Shown here in pieces: positions 1 to 14,300 of a stretch of DNA of 64,000 nucleotides. Below the pieces are notes generated by a model, which saw nothing but the letters and a program-made list of their open reading frames with translations, did not search any database and was not told the origin of the DNA. The stretch is from NCBI RefSeq assembly GCF_963676685.1, contig NC_092356.1:48199601-48263600 (forward strand), in the 5' to 3' direction. Source of the stretch: Mytilus edulis (Eukaryota; Mollusca; Bivalvia; Mytilida; Mytilidae). The first letter of the stretch is position 1. Every line of letters begins with the position of its first letter. The position numbers and the translations under genes were made by a program.

Positions 1-3000
1 TGTTTGTCTTTAAAAAGTGGTCACATATGTTTTGTGAGAAACAACCCATGAAATTAATCTAGCTATGCATTACTATAATGCTAATGACAATAAAAAAAAA
101 GGACTTCATAAGTACAGTCATGGAACAGGGGTTGGGGTGCTATAACAGAAAAGTATTATACAGTTCTGTTGATAGTTGTACTAGTTGAAATGACATTAAT
201 GTTAAAAAAACACCTTCACCTGCAGTATTACAGTGTGTTAGTCTTGCAAACAAGGGCAGATCATCATTTTAGATCATTTTATTTTCAATTTAAATGGAAG
301 TCAAGAGAGTTTATTTTTTGCCCTACTTTTCCTAAATTTTGACTGATTGATCGTTGTTTGTTTTGTGACCAGTGGTAAATATTTTGATCTTTTTAGGAAG
401 AGTTTAAAAGAAGTTCTCAACAACATTTAAATTTTTTCTACTGGAAAATGATGTTATTAAAAATTTCAAACACACAAATGTAATATGTATTTATTTGATC
501 AAGTTAATACTCAAGCGAATTCTAAGTGCCGATAAATAAATAATTTCTTATTTTTTCAAAAGTACTGTTTTACATAGTATGGTAAGATTTCTACGTTAGA
601 GATTGACAGAATTTTGTTTATAAAAAATACTGAAAAAAGAGATTGAAATAGCTCCATAGTATGACCACCCATGTTTTAGGATGATCTTTAAATTTTCAAA
701 AATTATCCTTTTGCATAAAATGCAAAAGAAAAATAATATTAATGACTTGTTTAAATATAAGCTGTAGTCAGTTTTCACAGATTTATGTGAATTAATTACA
801 ATTTGATCATGTTTTAATGTTGGATTATAATTATTCAGCTACTTTTATCAAATGAAAAAAGCAGTTAACAGCAAAGCATAAGAATTAAACATAGCTTGTG
901 ACATAATGTACTATCGAAATAACCATTGTGTAAAAGCTTTATGTTTAAGGTGAAGCATTGTAAGCCCTCGTAACAAATCTTAATTCATGGTGTCGGATTT
1001 AAATGAACTTTAAACATGTGATCAGTCTGGCAGAGAAAGGCGCAGCGGGGACTTAAGTTTCACATCTTTCTATAAAATCTATTCTACCCAAACCGATTAC
1101 GATAATTGTTATAGCATTATGTAAAGTTTTTTGCCTTTTAAAGTGAAATATTTTTATTTTATGATTATATACACTTGGCTGGTCACAAAGAGAGAGAGCA
1201 AAGATAGCTACATTATATCGTGTCAAGTTTTATAAATATTTCGTTGTTTGTCAGTAATTTAGATTTATAACCTGTGCTTATTAAATATTTTAAAAGGCTG
1301 TATAAAGTTAGTATGTAATTATAAGAATATTTACAAAGTGCAGACATTTTACTAGCTCTCATGAAAGATTGCAATTGTCGCAGGTAACCAAGATTGTTTG
1401 ATGCACGAATTCAAAACCCATAAAAATAGCAATTTTTTTAGTGCACATCAAAATTTCATGATTGTGAAAAAGGTTTTATTTTTTGGCAGAAGAAGTCTGA
1501 TGAGTTAAAATCAATACAGTTATGAAATAAAGATAAATATAGCCCATTATTGAGACAATAATGTCCCTAGTGTGCAAGAATAAAAAAATCAACAATTTCA
1601 AATTCATGAAATATTTACAATCTGATACTGCTGACAATTTAGAAATATATTTTCTATGTAAAAATTGTCAAACGTAGGAGATATGCACTCTATTGTGACA
1701 TTGCTGAGAAACTAATGTCATATAGGGAGAAATCTTTGCGACTAAAAAAGAGAAGCCATTTTCTTCCTTTTGTCACTTAATTAGATACACAATTGTGTAA
1801 AATCCAATGATCTCTCCCTCATAGAAGTGTATTAGCATGCATAAGCTGGTTCTGCTGTAATTAGATTATCTGTTGCTTTAACATGAAGATGACCATATCG
1901 TAATTATATCACTTCAGTAGTGATAGGTGTCCGTCCAGAGAATACGTATTCCTCAGGGATGATCAAAACATTTTATCCATGTCTTGCTGTAACTTCTAAA
2001 GTGTAATTAAGCATTTCTGCAATATCATTCCAAGTAGAAAAATAGAGATTTTAAAGATAGGAATAGCGAGTTTATAATGAAAGCAGATTTTTTGTCTTTT
2101 GGGAAATTCAACTTTTGATGCCTAATTTGATAGTCCGGGGTACCAGAAATAGTAGTGTTAAATTGTCCTAATCTGCAATCAAGTAGGGATTATCTCACAA
2201 CAAAATCTCTTATTGACTTTGTTGTATAATTTAGTATTGATGGAAAAAGGGAATAATCTAAATAGAGCAATTTTGTTTTATAAAACATAAGTGATGTAAT
2301 TATCAGATACCTTCTAAAATCTTTAACCTTGCACCACTGTTTCTCCCTTGACAAACTGTATAATCAAACATCATAAAATGTTGAGTAAAAAGTAATGATA
2401 ATTTGCAAACATTTCAGTGTATTGTTTCTTGTTTACATATATAATTGAATTGCAGCAATTCAAGTCTAGATACTGTGTTAGAAATAGACTTTATATTTTA
2501 CAGTGTCTCTAAAGGGATAGGTAGTGAGTTACAGGAGTGACATGAGGCTTTTAGCACCATTAAAAAGTACTTTTTTGCAAGTAATTGGTTTCCATTTCCA
2601 TAGAAATTTAAACATTATAGTTAATTTTCAAAAGGCTGCATTAATGTTACAACTTTGAATTTTAAAAAGACATGAATAAAATTCTGTTCATAATCAAAAG
2701 AAAATTAACCATGATAGAAGAAGTATCACTGAAACTTTATCCAAAGATAAATATTCAAAGTGACAGTCATTATTTGGAAATTATATCATCATAGTTGATC
2801 ATCCTGATTATCCCTGAAATATTTGCCACAGGACTTTAAGAAAGCAATATTCAATCATCATAAATGCTATATGTAAAATTACATCATTTGTATCATTGAA
2901 TCCCTCTTGTGTACTTATACTGCTAGAAAAATTCTTTGACAAATTGCTTTTCCTGTTTCAAAGCCACACGGATTTAACCTTCGCTGTAACAAAATCAACA

Positions 3001-5237
3001 TTAATAAATGTGAACAACGGAAGAAACCTAAATTTGTATGATGGTAGCTTCCTCTAGAGAAAAAGAAAGCCATTGATCCCTTATATATACATTTTGTATA
3101 ATAGTAAGACGTAGAGACGGCAAGATTTAATCAAAACCAATCTGTTTTAGATTATATGACCTGTTTGTCCGACATTAACTAAAACTACCGGACAATCTAT
3201 CTCAACCAGTTTTGTCTTAAATTGAATTTCCTTCTATTGACCAAGTATATTACAGAGACAATTGGAAAGCTTGGCTTCAGAGGTTTAGTAGATGGAACAC
3301 CATGTTATCTAAGAATAACTTAGATACTATTGATAGATACCTCAGGCGACTTGGTAATTGAAAATTAAAAAAGCAATAATTCGCTTGCTGATAAATTTGT
3401 AGAATTATCGGAATGGTGTACAAAAGCCTGATTGTAATCCAAAATTACTTACTGGAAACTATGTACGGGGATTATTGAATAAAAACCGATGGTAAAATTG
3501 CCTTGTAAAATCTTATTAGTTATATAGATTTTATGATACAATGGGCTTTTTCATTTCATAAGTTGTTATTCGTCGAGGCAAAACTGTATGGCATCGTAAT
3601 AAAATGGATTTGCAAATTGAATTAGAGAATTTCACTTTGTTGCTGTTTGTCTCTCATTTCCAAGGGAAATTGTCTTAGATTGACAACTTTAAAGTTGAAC
3701 GAGAGAAACAACATCAAACAAAGTGAATCTAATCTACGATGATTAGGAGTAGCAAGGAAATCAGTAGGATTAGAAAAAATGAATTACTTAAAAATATCAA
3801 TGCTTTTATTGAATTATTTTTCGAACAGAATTAAAGAATCAATGATAAATGTCTTAGGTTAGAATGCTGGATTATTGGCAACACGATCCGTGCTGTCAGC
3901 GCAATAATTGTGACATGGAGAAAAATTTGTGTAATATTGCTTATCTACATAAAATGTTTAAAGTATAAAACTAAGCTGCCATTCAAATACATGGGTGCAT
4001 TTATATGATTACCAGAGTAAGAACATGCTTGAATTCTTAAATAATACTGCATCCATAGACATTTCCTCTGCTTTTTGGGTAAGCCAATTCCTTTCATTGA
4101 CTCATACTGATTTTGTATTCAAAAGAAGGTTTGATGAACATTTTCAGGGTTAATTTGTTGTTGATTGCTTAATGTTCAGTGGCAAATATTTCAAGTTTAC
4201 CCTAGTTGAAGGTCTTTCTGAAGAAAAAAAGTATGAAGTTTCTAAATCACAAAATTCTTTATTGAAACTAGCTCTTGAGCAGTAAATTATCACAAGGAGT
4301 ATCAAAGTGCACAAGCTATGACACAAGAAGACAACAAAATCCAAATAACATTTATCGGTCAACTGTGAAGTCAATATTCATCTACTTTCTCCAATTTGTT
4401 TCTTCCTGGTTGCAGGAAGGAATGTTAAGCAAGCTTGTCAGAAAATTGTCTGTTAGTCTTTCATTTGATTATATTACAACACATTTTGATGTATTGAACA
4501 CTAACTGTAGATGTATAAATGTCTGACTTCTATGAAATAGTTAGTATGTATGATAGGTACCATGTCAAGAGACAGTCTGAACACAAGTAGAATAGCTAAG
4601 TTATTATTTTATTATTATTCTCTATTGGTTAGACTGCACTAAGGTTAATTCAATAGAGAACAAAACAGAAGTTTTTGATTTGATTATGGATGACTGAATA
4701 TCTGTTCCTGCTCAGATTGTTAAACCTTAACTGACTATGATGACATTGTCTGGTTTGAAGGTTTTTATATAGTACACAAGAGATCACCAACACGTAGTGC
4801 AGTTTCTTTGATATTGGGATGGCAAGATAAGAAATTCAGTGGGAAGTAGCATCACAACTATCTGTTTGAGAGTCAATGAATTTCTGTAATAAACTTTTCT
4901 TTTATACAGTCATTAAGGAATAATAAATTTACTATCTAAGTTGAATTTGTCATTCTGAATGATTCATGAACATGTATAAAATGGCCTTTCAATACATAAG
5001 TAGAAATACAATATAAAGTTTTTTTTCTGCAAATATGAGGATAAAGCTTATACACAGTCTAAGGCAGTTTTCTTTTGAAGACTGCTTTATGTCCTTTATA
5101 TGTTTTGGGGTTATTGTGTTGTTAGGTTACTGTCTATGGGTAATTGACATTTATGCCACAGATATCTTTGTATTTTAGTTTTCAATACTTTAACTATGAA
5201 TCATTATTATTATACATGGATGTTTCTTTATTTACAG
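1..5237. other. Intronic sequence upstream of the first visible Eph exon
   Basis: AT-rich sequence with many in-frame stops in all frames. The first exon in the window (5238) starts inside a fibronectin III domain, so earlier Eph exons (ligand-binding, cysteine-rich, FN3-1) must lie left of the window and this stretch is most simply intron. I saw no splice-flanked open segment that fits an Eph domain and no clear repeat family. Confidence 0.6.
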
Positions 5238-5316
5238 ATTCGAGGAAAGACTACCAATAAAGGTTGGGGAGACTACAGCGATCCATTACAGATCAAAGAT
5301 GGAGACAACCAATTAG
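5238..5316 (+). CDS. Eph: Eph exon a: end of FN3 domain 2
   Basis: Reads [14 protein letters not shown] and onward, the final strand of an FN3 domain (compare the VRARTxAGYGxYS consensus of Eph receptors). Acceptor TTTACAG, donor GTAGGT. Ends in phase 1. Confidence 0.88.
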
Positions 5317-8300
5317 GTAGGTTAAGGCATATTTACTTTTGAATCAATAACAAGCCTTACTGCCTACATAAAGGGCAGATTGATATGTGGCCAGGCAGGA
5401 CCCCTTGAATACCAAAAGGTTGTTGAGATAGTACATTTCCAATTTTTATAACTCGCTCCTATTTTTGTCAGCCCATATATAATTTTTGCTTAGTGGGCAT
5501 ACTGAAAATAATACAAATTAAACAAATCATTGAAAAGGGGGAAGTAAGTGTTACTAGATGGTATATATAAGTCAACCTCCACGAGATATACTGAGGAAAC
5601 ATTTCTCAAAGGAAAGCTCTTTTATGAACTGTCTTTGTATTGAAAGTGTAAAGGGAAACAACATCTAAGACCAATATATAATATATTATATTTGTTTATA
5701 CATTGTACTAATCAACGCAACAGGTTGTTGACGTCTTTTTCTTGCACCAGTATACAAAGTTTAAGTGGTGCTAGATTACAGACACTCAAAGTACACCTCA
5801 CCGTCTTCAATAAGACATCAGCCATATTATGTAAAGTATGTTTTGAGTTTGATTTACGAAGGAAAGACCCTTGAGAATTAAGATTGGAATGATAGACATT
5901 TGATGACAATACATACTTGCTGTAAAACATGCACATTACAATGGAAGTGTATGATATCGGCATATTTCATTCATGTAAATTACAAGTACATAAGTGCACC
6001 ATACATTTCCTTAATTAAGTGTTAGTACGATTACAAGGTCTATTAATTATATTAAGGATTTTATACTTGTATTTTGTTTTGTTTTTGTTATCACATGGAA
6101 ATTAGTTAGTATGGAAACTTTAATAACATACGTTATTGGGAGATCACCATTAGTTACCAAATTCTTGATTTGATTGTGTAAAAACATAAGAATTTCTGGT
6201 GTTTCCATAATTCTCTTTTTTCAACTTTATTACAAGAAATTAAATGGAAGCTACTTAAAGCTACAAGAATCTCCAAGGGAAAACAAAAGTATTGAAATAA
6301 ATTGTACACATGTGCCTTTTGAAGGATTCTCCTCAGGTCCCCTTTTCTAGATTGTTTAGCAAAACTACAGACCATATAACTACTACCCAGGGAAATCTTT
6401 ATATACTTATTTCAGAAAATTTGAAGTGAAGTTGGTACAAATACATAAATTTATTATACCAGTGAAATTAAATAGTGAAGTTAACAAAATCCACAATGTC
6501 ATATTTGTCATTTCTGATTTCACTTTCATCTTTCATGCTTGACTCTTTCTTCAACAATAATATAATGAAAAGAAATTTAAAAAGGCCTTATATTAGATTT
6601 ATTAGATTGAAATCCATTACGGGATTTATTCATATTGCAACTTTCATTGAATTTCACATGGCATATCTTATCATTATCTCGAAAGGTTTAAACTTTGCAA
6701 GGGTAGAATATCAAAAAAAGTTCAAAGACAGAAATATATGTATGAATGAATGAAAGTTAATGTGTCTGTGTGTGTTGTTAAGATATTGATAAATAGAATT
6801 GAATAAGAATTTATTTCCGTTTTGATATCAAGCACTATTATTGGTACAAGACTACCCATCCTCGTCCCCAGAGTATCCCTCTCCATTATAATAAAAACAC
6901 TGGAAGATATGTATAAAAGCCTTTCATAAATGAGTTGATGCTGGTCTTAGTTTTAGTAACCATTATTAATATTATTTATCATAATTTATCAGTTATAACT
7001 GAGTGTCACCATAGCTATTTATTAGAGTACAGTTATATACTAGTACTACACTATATGTTGTGTGTACTATATATTTACTACGTTCATTCATACATTCATT
7101 CATTCATTCATTGACGGACAGTTAGAAAAAGACTTTATTCTATATACTACTCTGCACGAAGTTATTATGCATACAACCTGCCACTTTTTCTAGCACTATA
7201 TATACGGTGAACTCGTACTAATGCGAGTTTCACACACTTTAGCAAGCATGATACATAAGGGACACCTAACTTTTTCCCTACTTTCAGGTAAGCACATTTT
7301 CTTTTAGGCCTTATCATGCATGTACTTCTATCCAATTCATAGTTCAATTTATAAGGAAACTTCAAGTTAACATTTGAAATAAATGTTTATTATAATTATG
7401 TACTTTCAGTGTGAAATAAATGGTTTGCAACATTATATTTCGTCACATATTCAACGCCCTATTTACGAAGATCAAGTGGCCATATCACCCTGTGACATGA
7501 GTATATCAGATGCATTCTGGATAAAAATTATAAAAAATCCAAAGCCAAAATGAAGCCTGTTTTTGTTCCTAACACATTCATGAAAGCAAACATTGTTTCT
7601 TATGGTTTTAAACACACAGAGATGTGCTGTATAACTGTATAAAAGCCATTGTAACTAGAGTCCATCTCTTGGAGCATGGTACTTTTTGGAGAATTTTTAC
7701 AATCATTAGAATCTAGATGAAAGTTTACATCCTTCAGCACTAGCCAAAACTTTAATATTTGTTGATACCTGTATATAATTAGATTTTTTCTTCTATTTCA
7801 GAAAAAGTAGAACTAGAACAGCCTATGCCTTCTGTTGGTATTATAGTTGGATCTATCATAGCAGTGTTCCTGTGTATGTCTATAGCAGCCATTATGATCA
7901 TCATTTTACTCAAAAGGTATAAATAATTAACAATCTTTGTATGTAGTCAGAAATATGTTTTCATCTTTTGGGATTTGTAAATAATTTTTGTTCTCGTCTG
8001 TTGTAAGTAGACCCCATTTTCATTCAGATGAAGTATTAAATATATTTACAAATTTCGTTTTATGGATCGACCAAATTGTAGGCAAATTTCTTGACACTGT
8101 TTATTTAGACTGGTTGAATAAAAAATACCACAAAATTGTCATGCTGGAGGTTAAAAAAGGACATTTCTCAACACCGTGGGCAGTGGACATTTCTAATTTA
8201 ATATATAAAATAATATTTATATATAAGTAGATATATTTATGCTTGGCCATGAACTTAACAATGGAAGGATATGTACTTAGTGTCAGAAGGTTTACCTCAT

Positions 8301-11300
8301 GCTCAAGGTACTGAAAACCTTAAATTAAAAAATAACAAGACTTTGTTTACCTTGTCTGTACAGTGTAAATCTGATATTTAAATGATTTGTATTTTGAATT
8401 AAATCTTTCTTAAAGAGAAAAAAAATAATATTTTAAATATAAACCAAGAAAGATAACTCATATGGATTAAAATTAATTTTCTGATTGACATGAAAAATTG
8501 ATATTCATTATTTCAGAAATCGTCCACAATGCAGTGAGACAAAGGGAGGCGACTGTGATACTCTACATTATGGACACGGTGAGGGTAGGCACTTATAGCA
8601 CTGATGATAATTCAATAAGTTTATTATTTTGTCGTACTTATCATATGAGACGTACGGCAAAAGACATGAAAAAGTGAAACTTTTGTTGGGACAACTCAAG
8701 TCATTAATTAACTGAATACTGAGTCAAAATTTACCCAATTTTTGAAATATGGATATTCAAAGAAGGGCATTGTTGGCTCAGTTAAGAAAATATTATATCC
8801 AAAAGCCAAAAGCCAACCCATTTGAAATTTAGAAACTATCATTTCTGAAGGAAGTTTCACTTTTCAATACTTTTCTGTTCATACATTAGCTGTATTACAG
8901 TAAAATACTGCTGTAATATTACATATATTACATATAACATGAGAAATTAACTTTTAAACACATCATCAATCCATTATTTATTGTTTGTATTATTCTTTGC
9001 TCATACCTTGATATTTTTTTTTTTTTTTTTTGAAATCCTTATGGATATTAAATCATGTTAATTTCTCATGATGGCACCTAATTAACAAACAACACAAACA
9101 AATTAACATTTTACATATCGACTATAAAGCATGTTATGGGAAGGGATTTTTATGAATGATGCATTTTTCTTTGGTATTTTTTATGTGGAAAGTTTGGTTT
9201 TATAAATAATCAGAAAAAAATATAGGAAATGTTCCATCACAAAAAATGACTTGATGTTTTATGTTCATTCATTTATTGTTGTCATTTAATACTGATGATA
9301 ATTTATTTAGCATGACATTGATAAAAGTTTATTCATTTCATATCTTTTAGTATTGTGGTTGCAATGTATTGATTTTTCTTAGGACACAAATCATTCTGTG
9401 CTGAAAATTTATAATTTTGCTTATGTTTGGCTTATGGCTGCTTGTTACTTTAGAAATTTATGCTTACATAAACCATATATATATATTTTGCGTTTTGTAA
9501 CATTAGGACCTGCTAATTGTTCCCTATCCCTCTCTCCTTTCATTTCATTGCAATTTGCCTTGAATGCCAGAATGCTGTTTAAAAATTGAGTATTTTAGGT
9601 TGAGTTAAAAGCATGATTTTGGTGTATGGGTGGTTGTAAGAAATGGTTCTTGTTTTCTGGGGTTTCTCTGATTTCAATGCTCAAATAGTAATAAATTGCT
9701 GTACATTGTATAATTTGGGCTAATCTCTTGAGTACATAAATATCCAAAACATTTCAATCAAACAAGGAAAATTAAGGCACTTCTCAAAACTGAAGATGGA
9801 GGTTTTATGTTAGTGCTTTTTAGGTTGCAAAAAATTCATACAATTATTATCTGAAATTATTAGGTCGCAGAAATTCATACATTAATTATCTCAACTTAAT
9901 AGGTGGCAGAAATTCCTTTACTAATTATCTGAAATTAATTTTTAACTGTATAAAACAATGCCAAAACTAAATACCATTGGTACATGTATAAAAGGCATTA
10001 ATTCATGATCAAATGTTTGCTTGCGATCACTGTTAACACAAGTAACACGACTGCTGGTTCTGTTTTGTAGTTGTTCACTGCCCCCCACTGGAGCCCCACA
10101 TGAACGGTGGTTGTAAGTAATTCTGTATGGTAGATCATAGGCTACTAATGTCACATGTTAATCAATGATATATCACACTACTAATAATCTATATTTAGAC
10201 AGTCTGTCGTCTGTAATGTTAGTGTATGTAGAAAGTCCAGTTTTCTCTCGTTCTCTGTTGTGAATCTCCCATTTCTATCTTCGTGTATTGATGTAGGCCT
10301 ATTCTATAGTGTTCTTCAAAGAGAAAAGAAGTTATGTTCCCAGACTTGCACATATTTGTAGGCAATCTGTTTTAAATACATTTCTTGTGTCCACTCGTTA
10401 CTTACAATGATCTGATAACACCTTAGTTTTATTTTCTGTTTTTAAGACCTTTTTTGGGTCCTTCAGTTTCACTGTTTGTTGTGAAATTTATACATCAAAA
10501 TTTCATTGCAGTACTCGCATTGGTTAACAAACAAATTGTCAGAACAATCAGTAAAATAGAGCATTGTCAGATCTTTATAAAAGTAGTGTGGACACAACGG
10601 ATTTGTATTTCATTTGATTGTATTAGATCGGTATTTAGGCATTATATAGTTTTAGATAAAGCTGTCTTTGTTTGCACAAAATTTGTTAGACAAATACATA
10701 TGCAAGGTTTGAGTGATAATATCTGCTTTACTGTATTTATACATGCTCAAATTTGTCAAATTTCTTATAGCAAAAATTATGTATTTGTACACACACTGTG
10801 TTATGGTTACTTGTTGAGCTTGTAAATTGTCTGTCAGATGATGAATCTAAGATGAATTTATCTTCATTAAGCTGCTTCTTTTAAGCAAATTTAATTTCAA
10901 CAGCTTACTTTTTTTTAAAACCACAAAAATGTTAAAATTCAAATGCTTATGAATTCTCTTTAAGAAAAAATTTTCACACATGAATAGTTTTAGCTGTTTT
11001 AAAATTTATATTAGTAAAATTGATGCCACATTGCATCACAGCATGTTGTATGGTGGTAAAATTATAGAAGCTGCAAGCACAAAATTATAAGGACTTTGAA
11101 CAATTTGAGCTGATGTAGTGCTGTAGACTTTGCCTTACATATCAGTTTTAGTTTGACAAATTATTCTTTCATTTATATGTCATTTGAAGAGGGAAAACCG
11201 AACACACCCATGTTAGATAAAGGGACCAAGATTCAAACTTAAAATTAGCTACTGTACATCAAGTTTCTTAACTCAACAAAATTTGTAGACTTATTTTGCT

Positions 11301-14300
11301 TAATAAGATAGGTTAAATGATAGTCTTTTGGCTTTTCTACAGTTATAAGTATTCAGGTTTTATACTGATGTTGCTGTAATTTAAGATTGGATTATGAAGC
11401 GACTGTAGTGGTATAAATAGTAAAGTAGTATTTCCCCCAAACCCTTCCCACGATAAAAAGATTAAAAATACAAATAAAGCAGTAAAAGAGGCCAAGTGAT
11501 AAATCATACTTACAATAAACCTCTTACCATCATGATGTTACATAGTATTATGTTGTACAGTCGGATTTAGTCAAATCTTTCTCTGATGGTGACCTCGATC
11601 TTATATTGTTTGTCAGATATATTTTCTTTAGGTGAAAATTGGTATTGACTATTTTTGAGTTTGACCACTTAAATTACATATCTGACCTTTCCATCTCTTA
11701 TAAATTAATACAAGTTAAGGCTGATAGTTGAGAAAGAAATAATGATATTATTTTTTGGTTGCTTGTCTCTTGTGTGATAGATCATAGATATAACTATGCA
11801 CTGGTCAGGTCAAATAAGAAAAGATAAGAGTTTAAGACAAGTAAGTAGTTATTGCCATGTCCCTTGATATTCTTAAATGAATTTAATAGAGGATGTAATT
11901 GTTCTTTAGTAGACACCAAAAGTTTTCTTACCAAATACTGTAAACAAACTGACTTCTGCAGCAATTTTATTTTGTGACTTTCGCTAGTAGAAAAATAACT
12001 TAAATAAGTAAAATTTTAACTTTATAATATTCATATCTAAAAATTTAATTAATTTATATTAACATGATTAATGCTTTATTTAAAGACTTAGTTATTAAAA
12101 ATATTTTTTCATTAGTTTATTTTCAACCCATGCAATACCATCATCAGTCTTATTTTAATGTGTTTCAGATCAGAAGGATTTAAAAATTAAAATCTATTAG
12201 GAAAATGTAAGTCCTGGGGAATACCAATTTGACAATTCTCTTTTCTACCACTAAATTAGTTTGTATCCCTCTGTTTTATTGTAGGTCAGATTACTAGTTA
12301 ATGACGATTCATTTCGAAAATATGGTAAAATCACGATTAAGAATTCTATACATGGCCTGAGGAATCAAAATTTAACGACATAAAAATGATTTTATTTGCA
12401 ATGGAATGACTTTTTATAGCTATCAAATCCCATTTTCCCCAGGTTTAAAGGTTAATTTGGAGGATGAATTGTATTAATCTTTCTTTCACTTCATTACGCC
12501 ATTTATTTTGCATGTAATATATTTTCACTCTTGAGCTATTTACATTTCTCCTTCTCTTTGAAGTCACAGTAATCAAAAACATTGAAAACAAAAGACAAAA
12601 CTTGACGAGTATTGATTTGGATTGAAAAATCTTGATATTAAGTCAAATACCAATGCTAAAACACAATGTGAAAAAAAAGCATTATGGTAATAGAAAAAGT
12701 GGAATTATTTAGAAATCACCAAGCAAAGCTATAAAATAACCATTAATCACACGACTGCTGCTTGACTTATAATATGGCTTTGTAGTTAAAATAATCATGG
12801 TTGAATAAGGAATTTTGTAATAAAAAAAATCATTTGATGGTAAAACTGAGCACTTTCTGTTAGTTACAGGAGCCTTGATGTGCAGTGTTCAAGAAAAACT
12901 TTCATGTTAAGAGTAAAAAGGGTTCAAACTGAGATGGAAAATGCATCATTCATATATGTAGCATTCGTTGTATAATCTATTAGGTTATTTTATGAATAAG
13001 GGTTGAAACATGATTTACATGAAGCATTGGAAATATAACATTGTTTTAGTAAAATAGATGAACCAGCTCAAACTGGTACCTTTTGTGTTGACAAAGTTGC
13101 TGCATTATTGTAAACTAGTGTCATGGACAGTGGTCATTGTACTGTATACATGGTTTTGGCATTTTGTGTACCAGTTCGATTTAGTAGGGAAATATAGAGT
13201 AAAAATTCTTTGTGAAAGTGATTAACGAAAATAGGAAATTCAAGTCTTCATACATGTTCCCCTTTTATTTCTTACTGCTACTAGTTTAAAAAAAAATGTA
13301 TATAAGAAATATATAGCAATTTTAGCCATTGCTTCATGTAGTCTGTTTTTCTGGAAATAAAATGTATGTGAATGTCTTAAATATTTCATTGACTGATAAA
13401 TGTATTAATTTTTGCAATATTTCATTGTAAGAAGAAATTCAAATTTAAGGTCAAATATGGAGTTTATTGTAAATATTAAGTTAATATTTTGTACTGAATA
13501 CAAAATTAAAAAATATATCATTGCCTGAATGATCTTATTTTGACTGTTAGTCAGCTTAGTCACAAAATCACCTGTTTTGAAGTAGGAAAAAAAAAACCAG
13601 TTGAAAAGTGAAAGTTGCGTAATAAAAGATGAAAATGCAAAAACTAATACTTTTCAGTATAATTTTACCGATTGACAATTTTATTACTTAACCTTCAAAA
13701 TGAAGTAATGACCCCAAAATAATTACATACTATTTATACTTTTCAGTGACAATGCCATTATTCACACCCCCGGGATCAGTAAAGACCTACGTAGACCCCC
13801 ATACATACGAGGATCCCAACCAAGCAGTGAGAGAGTTCACTAAGGAGATAGATAGTTCTCATATAGTTATAGAGTCAGTCATTGGAGGAGGTATGTAACT
13901 TTTGCTGTTTTCTTTCAATGTTTTCAGTGAGGTATGTTCAGAACAAGGCTTTAACTATGAAAAATATCCAGATTGTTACCTGTTCTGATGTTTTTTGCCC
14001 TGCTTATGATGGAAGCACAGCAAATTATGTTTACACAACTGTATATTTCTCCATCCTGTATCAGGTTTAAGTATTGGTATAAAGTAGTTTATCATGAAGT
14101 GAACATATGTTCACTATAATGTAAATGTTGAAAATCTTAGCCAAATTAAGGTTTGACCCAGATATCACTGTTCACTGAACCTTAAAAACTGATTGTACTA
14201 GTATGACATAGTTTGCTATGGACATGTATTCTTGTTTTGATTTGTTCAAATGTTCCCAATGAGAAAAAGTAATGTTTATAATATAAAAAACTTTAAATTG

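Noticed and set aside
1900-2002. FN3-like phrase (GVRPENTYSS) after a possible acceptor at about 1918, left of the first Eph exon
   Set aside because: No GT donor follows at a matching phase and the rest does not fit an FN3 strand; probably chance.
10454-10825. 123-codon ORF in the large Eph intron
   Set aside because: Low-complexity, no domain, no splice context; sits within an intron on the sense strand.
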